Below, one piece after another: positions 1-8,753 of a DNA stretch of 17,783 nt (its first letter is position 1; each line of letters starts with the position of its first letter). Below the pieces are notes generated by a model that worked only from the letters and a program-made list of their open reading frames with translations, was not told the DNA's origin and ran no database searches. The stretch comes from Hymenopellis radicata (lineage: Eukaryota; Basidiomycota; Agaricomycetes; Agaricales; Physalacriaceae). The position numbers were made by a program, and so were the translations under genes. The DNA is taken from the NCBI GenBank assembly GCA_015501595.1, contig JADNRX010000933.1:1-17783 (forward strand). Direction: 5' to 3'.

Positions 1-1131
1 TTTAGGATTGATCTCACTCGGATTTTGCCTTTTAGACTGCGATCGCAGATGAGCGCGTAGTTGAGCGGGCAGTATTGAACTGTACAGTCACCTCCGCGCA
101 TAGAGTGCGGCGCGTCGGGGGCAGTTGAAAAAAGAAAACGCAGCGTTAACCAATGCCCTGTCCTTGAGAAAAGACGGATTTGTGCTTCGAATTCGGCGTA
201 AGTCAAGTCCTTGATCGGAGTGCATACTGCAGCGGGTGCTTGGAGTTAACATAGCAATAGGGATTGTCTGAGAGCAAGCATATGCTCCTCTCGCTCCGAC
301 GTGAAACGGATAGTGCCCGCTCTAGATAGGTTCCACAGGTTCTTTGGCCGACAGTCTATTCATGCAAAAATAGATCCGTTCCAGTTTCCCGACTGGATGC
401 GTGGCGCAAACTTCCGACTTCCGAGTTGACCACGGAGCAAGTCCGTCCTACCCAGCGGATAGGCGCAATCTTTGGATGTGGCTGCGTTCGTAAGCCATGA
501 TCTGAATCATTGATGTGCAGAAAAAAGACGGACAACGGTGGACAAGACCGATCGAGCCCAGCCAATCCATTGATAGCATTGTCGATCTTTAGAAGAATCC
601 GGAACGACATATCACAGGCTGACCGACTACAGCCGGATTTGAATTCGTGTACAGAGTAAATTCATACCATCCTGAGGATTCGACTTGTGGTGAATGCCCT
701 TACGAGGACCGTTGGTTTGGCCGTCGACGATCGACGTTCTGGACAGGATAGCGTGGCCTTCTTATTCGTGACGTCACACAAGATCGAGTGTTAAGAATTC
801 GAACACGCGCAGGGCTAAAACGCAGGTCTCTTAAATGCTTGATGTCCCATCTCTTCAAAGGTCCGTATTTGCGGATGGAAGCCCGCCATTCCGTAGACAT
901 CTCCATCTCTGCCAAGCGTCGATGAGGCCATCATCCTGCCTTCGCCGTAAGACCGGAACTTAATCATCAATGCCAGTATGCACGACAAACCAAGGCGAAT
1001 CGGGACTGGATTCATGATACAACAACATATAATCGCAAATACGCAGGAGATTGTAAGATAGCACTATGCACAACAACTAGGTAACATTGTCAATGGCTCG
1101 CAACCATCACGCCGCACTCACCCTCCCACAC
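1..1131. other. Left-edge region with no identified gene
   Basis: No frame here shows a recognisable family, and no pair of frames can be joined by a convincing short intron. The only open frame that looks faintly protein-like is a 66-codon ATG-to-stop frame on the minus strand at 815-1015, with a glycine- and methionine-rich middle; I cannot name it. The 3' end of the ZIP transporter gene reaches 1132 from the right, so the last few hundred bases probably hold its terminator and 3' untranslated region. Confidence 0.5.
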
Positions 1132-2515
1132 TCATGCCCATTTGCCAAGCAATGCCATCACCGCGCACCCGAGGAACATGCACCCAATGGCGTATACCAG
1201 CTGCTTATTGGAACCATTCATCATTTCCTTGTTGAACAGGAACTCATGGGCGAGCAGCTGTCAGATTCCGTGTAAGTATGTGTCACCGCAATGGACCTTG
1301 CCAACGAAGACACGTACCTCGACTAGACCCGTGTAGATGAGGATACCAGCGCTCAAAGAATCGAGGACACCGCTGACGATGGATGCCGTCGCGCTCCCGG
1401 GGTTGTAAGAGGTGCGAACACCGAGGCCCGCGGCGATTCCGATGGGTGTCGTCAGACCATAAAGAATGGCGGCAGCGTATGGTACCCAGTGGAATCGCGC
1501 TGGGAGATCCATGTAGGCAAGACGCGAACCGATACCCAAGCCTTCGAACGTTTCTGGGGACCTCGTCAGCGTGACAGGATGGAAACGCGCGCCACAACTT
1601 ACGGTGGAAGACTACGACTACAAACAGAACTTTGAAATCTTCATCTACCGCTAGGGTCAAACCTATCAGGACACTATGGGGAACCGTGTAAGAACTTGGG
1701 ACGTTTGACGCGCGAGAAAATCGCACCTGTGTAGAACGACACCAAACTCGAGGATGGCAATTCCGATGATCTGGGTGAGGGCAGAGTCCATCACGTAGTG
1801 CGATTCTGATGCGCGCTCTATGTCAACCGAGCTGTCCGTGCCGGACTTGATTTTGTCGACATCAGTATTGCCTTCGGGGCCGTGAGCAGCGTGTCCGCCA
1901 GCGACATGACCATGGGCGTCTATCGGGTATCGTTAGAGCTTGATTGGATGGATGTGGCGCAGACGCACCGTGCTGGAGACCGAGACTAGCTAGTTTGCTG
2001 GTTCCCCATTTAAAAGCCACGAGCTCGACGATGAAGATGAAGAATATACTAAGCATGCAGAGTGCTAGGGCGTATGGCTACAACGCAAAACCGGGTTGAA
2101 TGGAGACGTTGATTGGAATGGACGGTAACGCACGTAGTCCCCCCACCCCTCAGCAAGACATTCCGATCCCAGAGCCTCCAAGCCAGGATCGAGTAGATGA
2201 ATGAACGCGGTCGCAATCTAAACGATGTTTGTTATTTTAGGCACGTGTAAGGGAGAACTGGGAGACTTACGATAACCCCGCTGCCAAAGTATTTTGCGAA
2301 GCTAAACGACTCCGATAAGCCACAAGGACTGCAAAGAAGCTATAAACGTACTCGAAGACCGGTTTTGGGACATGTAACCACTTTGACCTTCTCGACAGAA
2401 CGGGAAACAGCGCTCCTGCCGTCGATCCAAATCCGATAATGAAGATGGAGGCCACCCGCAGGCCTAGGTAGGTGTCCGCGCCACCTCCCGAGCCACACTC
2501 TGGTGATTCCGACAT
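1132..2515 (-). CDS. ZIP-family zinc/iron transporter (Zrt1/Zrt2-like), 8 exons
   Basis: Predicted 337-residue membrane protein that imports Zn2+ (or Fe2+) into the cytosol. Exons on the minus strand: 2515-2352, 2301-2271, 2217-2134, 2077-1969, 1919-1727, 1673-1603, 1553-1318, 1257-1132; all seven introns are GT-AG and about 46-56 nt, except one of about 49 nt between exons 4 and 5, and every junction keeps frame. The N-terminus has a short Cys/Gly-rich stretch followed by a first membrane segment with GSTAGALFP. Later come FAKYFGSGVI, ATAFIHLLDPG (His72), a His-rich cytosolic loop at residues 132-142 (HGHVAGGHAAH), the transmembrane-4 motif H193-S-x3-G (HSVLIGLTLAV), and the transmembrane-5 motif H217-Q-T-F-E221-G, which in ZIP proteins supply metal ligands. 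The C-terminus VNxx-like GCMFLGCAVMALLGKWA ends right at the membrane, as usual. Length and domain order fit fungal ZRT proteins. Substrate preference (zinc or iron) cannot be read from sequence. Confidence 0.95.
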
Positions 2516-2646
2516 TTCTGTATGTTTTCGTCTTGACAAAGGGAAAGAAAAGGCAATGAATCTCCGCGATAAAGGAACAGACTCGTGTCGGTTTGTGGGT
2601 GTCTTCAGTGAGAAAACATTCCGCACTGCTTATATTCGCCAAGTGA

Positions 2647-2657
2647 ACCTTGAAAAT
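2647..2657. promoter_or_regulatory. Zinc-response-element-like site, proximal
   Basis: The 11-mer ACCTTGAAAAT matches 9 of 11 positions of the yeast Zap1 consensus ACCTTNAAGGT, including the complete left eight positions. It lies about 132 bases upstream of the ZIP transporter start codon. That Zap1-type factors drive ZIP genes is known in yeasts; its action here is inference, and a match of this quality can occur by chance. Confidence 0.3.
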
Positions 2658-2796
2658 GAGGAGTGCACCAGTCACACTGATCGCCAGAAATATCGCCGGC
2701 ATGAGTAATTGTATAAGTTCTTATTGGGCCTGTTATAACACAACCAGAAAATACACTAAAATACACAGCCCTATTATCGGCGGCTACCATGCGAGT

Positions 2797-2807
2797 ACCC
2801 TTCAGGT
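2797..2807. promoter_or_regulatory. Zinc-response-element-like site, distal
   Basis: The 11-mer ACCCTTCAGGT matches 9 of 11 positions of ACCTTNAAGGT and keeps both outer ACC...GGT half-sites of the palindrome. It lies about 282 bases upstream of the ZIP transporter start. Together with the site at 2647 it makes zinc-responsive control plausible but unproven. Confidence 0.3.
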
Positions 2808-3077
2808 CAAGTCACCGCCAGGCATAGATTAGAACTTGTTTGGCAGTTGGTCGCGTCTAACTGTATCTGTAGAGATGTGATGTCGTATTATACTATGTAA
2901 GGCGCCCATTAGAGTTACACCGCACACAAGTAAATGCGGAAACGCTGACGCCACAGAGTCAGACGCATCAGGACTTTTCAGTGAAATTGCAAAGGGAGAT
3001 TGGGGCCCACTACTACTACTGCGAGGGTGCTTGGGGTTCCGTTCCTCCTGAACCTGAGCGATAGCCAGATCGCAGTT

Positions 3078-4382
3078 CTACAAAAAGAACGTTTTCCGAG
3101 TGGTCTCTAACTCAGGCTGGAATGCTATCAGTAACACAAAACATATACCCGAACAGTCAAACGAACCTTCCACGCCCACAGGAATTCGTCTTGTTTTGGC
3201 GGAACAATCTTCCCCTCTTCCTTGCTCTCCTCCTCCTCATCGCCAGTGTCAAATTCCAGTGGTTTCGGCGCTTCGCCAAGGTTCTTCACTGCGGGTATGC
3301 CTTTTCTCAGCGATCGCAACTTGAGCGTGAACCGCGGCCCAATCTCTTGCAAAGCCACCTTCTCCGTTGAGCGGAATGCATATCTATTGATGGTTCAGTC
3401 CGAGAGGGTGACGCAAGCCTAACAACACGCACCGATGTCGTCTGAAGAACAAAAAGTCGCGTTGATTGTGTAGCGTCACGACCTGCCGCCCCTCAAACTC
3501 CGGCATGGGCGGGAAGAGTGTTTGGAACAGCCGCCCAACACTGTGACCGAGTCGAGTAACAAAGTTGTTCAGCACAAGTTCCGGAAAGTGTGATGTTGCT
3601 CGGGCATGTCCCTGCGAACATCAAGTCAACTGAGATAATACGCGTCAGAGGTTACTCACATATATTTGTTTCGTGAGTTCAATCGAGGTGAGTTTGAAGT
3701 ACGCGGTTGGACCGCTGGGTAAATGTATCAAAGTAATGGCATCTATGGCAATGAGCAGAGAGATTGTAGACCTGCGGGTGGGACGCACTTGGTTTCTTCA
3801 TATCTTCATTCACGACACACATATGCTTATACCCTCTTCCCGCTGCCCATCCCGCGATCCGTCCCATCTCAAAGCCCTTTCCCTTTTTCCGCCGTATAAA
3901 CTCTGCCCCAGGGAATACGCCGACGAGCTCGTCGCAGAAATCATATGTTGACTTCGAGGCCTTGGGCGAAGTGGTGATGAGGATCTTTGGAGGGATGCTG
4001 GGGTCATCCGTGGACGTGAAGTAGTCGGCAAAAGGATCGTTGGCAATATCTGCAGCAGTCTCGTCGGTGATCCCGCCAGTGCCTGAGCCCGACGCCTCTG
4101 CTGATGGGTCGGCAGTCAGAAAAGACGGGTCAAACTCGCGCATATTGTCCAGTGTGCGCGGCACATTTTCTGCCAGTCGTTTCTAATGAAACGAGTCAAT
4201 ATTTGCAACATTGCCGAGTCGCAGTCGCGCACTTTCTTTGCAGCAGGATCTTTTGCCTCCAATTTGGCCTGCGCAAGCCGCTTTTCCAGTTTTCGTTGTC
4301 CTTTGGCTTTCTTTGCTTTTCGGGCCATTTCTTCCCGTTTCATTTTGTTTTTAATAAGCGACGGTTCGAGTGTAGGCGCCAT
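3078..4382 (-). CDS. RPF1: Ribosome production factor 1 (Brix domain), 6 exons
   Basis: Predicted 353-residue nucleolar protein needed for 60S subunit assembly; in yeast Rpf1 acts in pre-rRNA processing to 25S rRNA. Exons: 4382-4233, 4182-3789, 3742-3660, 3611-3433, 3383-3167, 3116-3078, with GT-AG introns of 46-50 nt that all keep phase. The first 50 residues are a very basic Lys/Arg/Ala helix (nucleolar targeting or RNA contact). Then [12 protein letters not shown] opens the conserved part, followed by [12 protein letters not shown], the start of the Brix domain. Inside it are [36 protein letters not shown], the [22 protein letters not shown] block, and the sigma70-like [11 protein letters not shown] motif. 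The C-terminus ETTRKTFFL matches the short basic/aromatic end usual for Rpf1. The start is the only ATG giving the basic leader. Codon frame is clean throughout. Identification is firm. Confidence 0.95.
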
Positions 4383-4752
4383 CGTAGCAGGAGCGTCTCA
4401 ATGCGATCTAAATGGCGGCAGGACGAAAACTTGAGTAGCGTGACATACATAACAACATGTCACTGATTAAGAAAGGAAGATGACTGGAAGATGTACAACT
4501 AGCTTCCTCGAGTCCAGGCTCTATACAAAGGTCATACGAGCCGGGCATCTGAGACCGAAACGTGGGCCTCCAACAAGTGCCATCAGCCTAAATAGTTGCG
4601 CACAGTCTTCGAACTTCAAATCGCGCACCAAGTGGTGATCAAGCTTGAGACAGTGATACATGGTACAAATACAATCGATCAACTGAAGACAGAAGGACCC
4701 TGAAGAAGCATGGCTACGAGTACAGAACAGGGAAACAAGAAAGTAGCTTTTG
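4383..4752. other. Intergenic region between RPF1 and BTB gene
   Basis: These 370 bases hold the RPF1 promoter and the 3' flank of the BTB gene. A minus-strand frame stays open here (down to 4521) as read-through of the last BTB intron, but it shows no conserved motif. I see no separate gene. Confidence 0.5.
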
Positions 4753-5884
4753 TTAGATGGTCGACTAGTAGAATAGTATGAGCAGCTTTGAGAAGGATTA
4801 ACGAAGTAGCTAACTTTCATGTCAGACCACTGAACAACAATCGATCTAACGCGCGCAGTCAAGATCTGCCTGCATAATTTGCATTGTAGGCCTTCCAAGA
4901 GGGACAAAAGTGTCGACTGAATGGTAGATACTGAGGTGTCTAATAATGATACCTGTCAGGACTTGTACACATGTCTCGTGAAAGAAGACAAACTCACTGG
5001 CGTCTGCGTCCCATAGTAAACAAGCTACAGCCAAAACCCATGCGCGGCTCAATCTCTCGTATGCCGAGTAGTTACACGATGGTGTCGGAGAATGAGCCTC
5101 CAATGGCTCGGACAAAAGATCCTTCAGAGCATTCTTTCGCTTGGAATGCAGGTGGAACAACCGCAAAAGGTATTTTGGATGGACGAGGTCTGCCATCTCA
5201 TCTGTGATGCTTTGCAGACGGAAGTTAAGGAGATACGGCGACGCCGCCACCGCAAGTTCTTCGAGATCGAAGCGCGATGCGAGCACGTACACTTGGAGTG
5301 GTGAAAGAGGCGTCTGGTAGCGAATCGCCTCATAGAGAGCGGTAGCAGACCCCACATACGTCTTGGGCTGCATGCCGTAGTGTGGGAAGCGATCAATGGC
5401 ACGGATAAGGGTGTCAAGCAAATAGGTATCCGTGAGTTTGATGCCATAGATAGCGGCGAACATTACATTCAGAATGGTCGACGCCTCGGGGATGTGGATG
5501 AGAGTCTCTTGCTCGGTATCCGCCAACAAATGGGCGAAATTATTCTCCGATGAACGCAGGAGGACATCTCGGTGAACATGGAATAAATGATTGTCCGACG
5601 AGAGTATTTCCAAGTCGGGACGCGAGAGACCAAACAGCAAATCGGCGTGAAATGTGGCTGAAGGCGTGACGGTCGGTGACGGGCCAGGCTCGTCCGGCTA
5701 CACAGAAAATTAAGGACGTCGAGAAGTAGGACCCCATCCAACTAACCGGGGGCGTGGACAGCTGCGATTCAGAAAGGTCTTGGCTCTCCCCGTCCCACTC
5801 ATGGCCATCAGTAAAATTCATACCGTATTCCTCGACATCGGTGAAGTTCATGTAGGGCGACAAGGCCCCCCACGGCACGGGCAT
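4753..5884 (-). CDS. BTB/POZ-domain protein of Agaricomycete type, 4 exons
   Basis: Predicted 326-residue protein. Exons: 5884-5747, 5697-4969, 4916-4815, 4764-4753; introns are 49, 52 and 50 nt, GT-AG, all at phase 0. The first exon (46 codons) is acidic and contains MNFTD twice, ten residues apart, which may be a disordered leader. The BTB fold begins near residue 60 with DLLFGLSRPDLEILSSDNHLF, then FHVHRDVLLRSSENNFAHLL, the usual D-hydrophobic-x-HR signature of BTB domains. The middle has LYEAIRYQTPLSPLQVYVLA-type helices, and the C-terminal part carries a C-x2-C (CKLC) just before QWSDMK, a layout seen in large Agaricomycete BTB families. BTB domains commonly dimerise or bind Cul3; no partner can be read here. 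The short last exon (three residues and stop) is inferred from the intron donor after WSDMK; if that intron is retained the protein runs much longer. Confidence 0.8.
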
Positions 5885-7368
5885 CTTCTGCGCCTTTGAC
5901 GCTGTTCGGCCCTGTGGCCAACTGCGATGCTGCAAGTGTTGAGCCTGGGATAAAATGCCTCGGTCGGTGGTATTCCAAAGAGTAAAAAGGGATGTGGGAA
6001 GAAGTTTTCGTCGATACAAGACCTTTTAAGTTCACTACAATTGTGATGTACGTGATGTGCTTCCCTCGTTCTCAAGAAGTCGTGGCCTGGAGTCGAAACG
6101 CGTCATGATTTGCGAGACGCGTTCACTGCTGTAGGAGGAAACACAGAAAGACGGTGACTCTGCTGTCAATAACAACGGTGGTGGCACAGGAGCGGAACAC
6201 GTAGCGATTAGATCAAATCGTTACTTGAGCTTGGGCTTGAACGTTTGAACAGCGGCGGCGGCGGTGGTATATCCGTTGAGGCAGGCGACACATTTCAATG
6301 GGAATAAGTACGTACGCTGTGATTGTGATGTTATCGGAATCCTCGCCAGGCAGAAGAAGGATAATACTTACATTGGCATCTTTGAGCGTCGTGTGCTATC
6401 CCTTGAAGTCACATTTGGGATCGTCGAGCTATCGTGACGGTCAGACGACGTAGCTCAATCACCGGAGTTCTCCGTGTCCCTCGCTGCCATTCTTGACGTA
6501 CGCAAGCAATACGCAAGCCCCATGCAGGACCATCAGTAGACTCTCAACTTCGTCAGAGACCGTTCATGTCCATCAAAGGCAATCACACGCTTCCGACACT
6601 CGCTGCCCGCCTTTACTCCACATGTGGCTTTAAACGTGAGAACGTGGCCCAATTTAACACGTTCCAATACTGTTACACGGCGCGGCAGTGCGAATATGGC
6701 CCCGACGCCCAGATTACGCGGCGTAGGCATCGCGTATGGATCATCCATAATTTCGACAAAGATTCCGATGAGGCCCAGCATCGAGGCGCGCGCGGAGCTC
6801 GATATAGCATGCATGCATGAGTTCGTATTGTTTTGCTAGTGGTGCTCGGATGGAGTGAAGAAGCGAGAGCGAGGTCAGATGCATTTTAACGACAAAGGCA
6901 GCCAATTGAGGGTGCAACAGCCGAATGAGTCGGAAGGATAGATAGACAGATAGAGAATGAGTCGGAAGATTGAGGATGACCCAGTTCTATCATTAGATTC
7001 AATCCGACAGAGCCACGGTCGGATCGCGTTGCTGCCATCCCCGGAGACACAGAGAGGTGACATTGATAGAACAGCTTTGAGAGGCAACTGGGAGGAAAAA
7101 AGGAAAAGTGATCGATATCGGTATGTTGCCGGCGGCGCGGGGGCATTTGCCTTCAACTACGACCTCTAGGACCGCCACCACATACATAAGTACTCTATTC
7201 TGAACCCCGAAAGCATCATGCATCATGGCGTCTCGGAGAATACTCTATGGCTAAAACTTTAAAGCATGTTACATACTCAAGCGGATCTTCGGAAGCAGAC
7301 TTGGTTTATATTCCTGCTGAGGACCTGCGCTTGATTCTGCTCGCAGCCACATCGACAACTCGCTTGAT
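5885..7368. other. Gene-poor 1.5-kb region with one weak candidate
   Basis: This stretch separates the leftward BTB gene from the rightward hydrolase gene, so it should hold both promoters. Short open frames exist on both strands (for example 6533-6814 minus and 6957-7169 plus) but none shows a known family. A (GCAT)n run of three units sits at about 6807-6819. A good intron-like segment on the minus strand at 6371-6317 is described separately. Confidence 0.5.
6221..6395 (-). CDS. Possible small gene, last two exons only
   Basis: On the minus strand a segment at 6371-6317 has every mark of a fungal intron: GTAAGT donor, an ATAAC branch-like element and a CACAG acceptor, 55 nt. Joining across it at phase 0 gives a frame reading TTLKDAN, then RTYLFPLKCVACLNG, an alanine run and a basic end FKPKLK before TAA at 6223-6221. 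I do not recognise the family and cannot find a credible start; upstream exons would have to lie between about 6400 and 6840. It may equally be a non-coding spliced transcript or chance. Confidence 0.2.
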
Positions 7369-8352
7369 ATGCCTCTCTTGACCTCAGCAGATGGAACGTT
7401 ACTCTTCGCCGACGCAGTGGGTGACCCATCCAAGCCAGCCCTCGTTTTCATACATGGGCTTTGTGTCGGAGGACTCGTGTGGGACGCGATATTCGAAGAT
7501 CCCAAATGGTCTGAGGTGTTTTATCTTGTTAGGAGGCTGTTTCTTCCTCTTTCTTTGACTTTGACGCCGCTATAGGTTCGATACGACACTCGCGGTCACG
7601 GACAGAGTGGAATGCCGACAGACCCTGCGGCATGGGAGTCTCAAAGACTTGCAGAGGATTTTGACGCGGTTGTCGACGCGTTTGCGCTGAAGCGCCCTTA
7701 CGTGCTGGGATGGTACGTTCCTTTGTTTGAAAATAGCCCAGCATCTTACGATAATTTACAGGAGTATGGGAGGTGCGCTCGAATTCGAATCCATCATATC
7801 AGCACCTAATCAAATCATCTAGCTACGCATGCCGCCGATATACTGGCCATACATCCGCCATCATACCTCTCAGGAATAATCCACCTTGAAGCTGTACCAT
7901 TTGCGACACTCGAAGCATTAGGCGCAATATGCAAGGACGCTCCGAAGTCACTTTTCCCTCATCGCTGCCCCGCCGGATGTTTCGACTTTCCAGCATGCGT
8001 GCAACCAGTTCGTCGGTATCTGTTCCAATGTGGCGTCGTTCAAGTTGAAGGCGATCTGCCTTGGGTATATGATTGCCCAGCGCGCGCGGTGGTGCAGCTC
8101 GTGCTTGGGCGCACTCAAGACCCGACTGGGTTGTTGAAGGCGGGTGAGGAGGGCCTGCCGTTGTTGGCGATGGGTGCCGCGAACGACTTGACGATGTACC
8201 CTGAGGTCAGCTTTGGGTTTATGGAGCGCTTCAAGAACAAGAAGCTTATGATCATTAAGGACGCCGACCATATGCCGTGGTTGACGCAGTCCGAGTTCAT
8301 GAGGCAGACTATCTTCACGTGGATACAAAATGTTCGCGAGAAGTCCGTTTAG
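7369..8352 (+). CDS. Alpha/beta hydrolase, 4 exons, with a frame-shifted internal segment
   Basis: Predicted 274-residue soluble alpha/beta-hydrolase-fold enzyme, substrate unknown. Exons: 7369-7515, 7576-7712, 7762-7772 (11 nt), 7823-8352; introns 60, 49 and 50 nt, GT-AG. The fold marks are clear: FIHGL oxyanion region (His29-Gly30), RYDTRGHGQSG, nucleophile elbow G94-W-S96-M-G98, acid Asp220 in GAANDLTM, and His248 in DADHMPW. The microexon supplies Ser96. Between about 7957 and 8080 the conserved frame is shifted by one: the shifted frame reads SLIAAPPDVSTFQHAC and KAICLGYMIAQ, which fit this family, while the uninterrupted frame gives an unrelated Cys/Arg-rich run. One extra base near 7956-7958 and one missing base near 8081 would explain it. 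The frame stays open across the segment, so a full-length but altered protein is predicted as written. Confidence 0.85.
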
Positions 8353-8753
8353 TAACAAGAGTATGCTTTGAATACTTAAGCCATCATGCAGCCATCTCGC
8401 TCTGTATGCGTATACTAGTAAGAGAGCCTGTGCACCGGGCGTTGCTAGTTTAGGTCAAATATCCAACGTGAGCTATTATTACAGGTTAGAAATCAAGCTG
8501 CTCTGTTGTGGCTGCTCTTGAGCCCTGTGAGCATAAGTAAACATGTGGATAAAGTATGCCGCATTCGTCTGACGCAAATTCCTACGTTTTGTCTTTGCGC
8601 CTCCCGCGGCCGGGTCCACATCGTAGAAGATAGACACTGCCAATCTAAGAAAAGGAAAGAAAAATTACTCGGCTAGGTCCCATCAGGAATGCCGGCTAGA
8701 TACAGTGACACGATGTGCCTCAATCTACGTTAGACGCCTGCCGCGTACAAAAG
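8353..8753. other. Convergent 3' region of hydrolase and DUF2408 genes
   Basis: About 400 bases between two stop codons facing each other. I see no coding frame; it should contain both polyadenylation regions. Confidence 0.6.

Larger units (their letters stand above)
2516..3077. other. Intergenic region: ZIP promoter and RPF1 3' flank
   Basis: This 562-base gap lies upstream of the ZIP start codon and downstream of the RPF1 stop codon, both genes reading leftwards. I see no coding frame that can be supported. It contains two zinc-response-like motifs, listed separately, and a short ACT trinucleotide run near 3009-3020. Confidence 0.6.

Noticed and set aside
4521..4814. Extended C-terminus of the BTB protein by read-through
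   Set aside because: A 50-nt GT-AG intron at phase 0 fits better; the read-through residues show no family resemblance.
6807..6819. GCAT tandem repeat
   Set aside because: Three units only; no longer structure around it.
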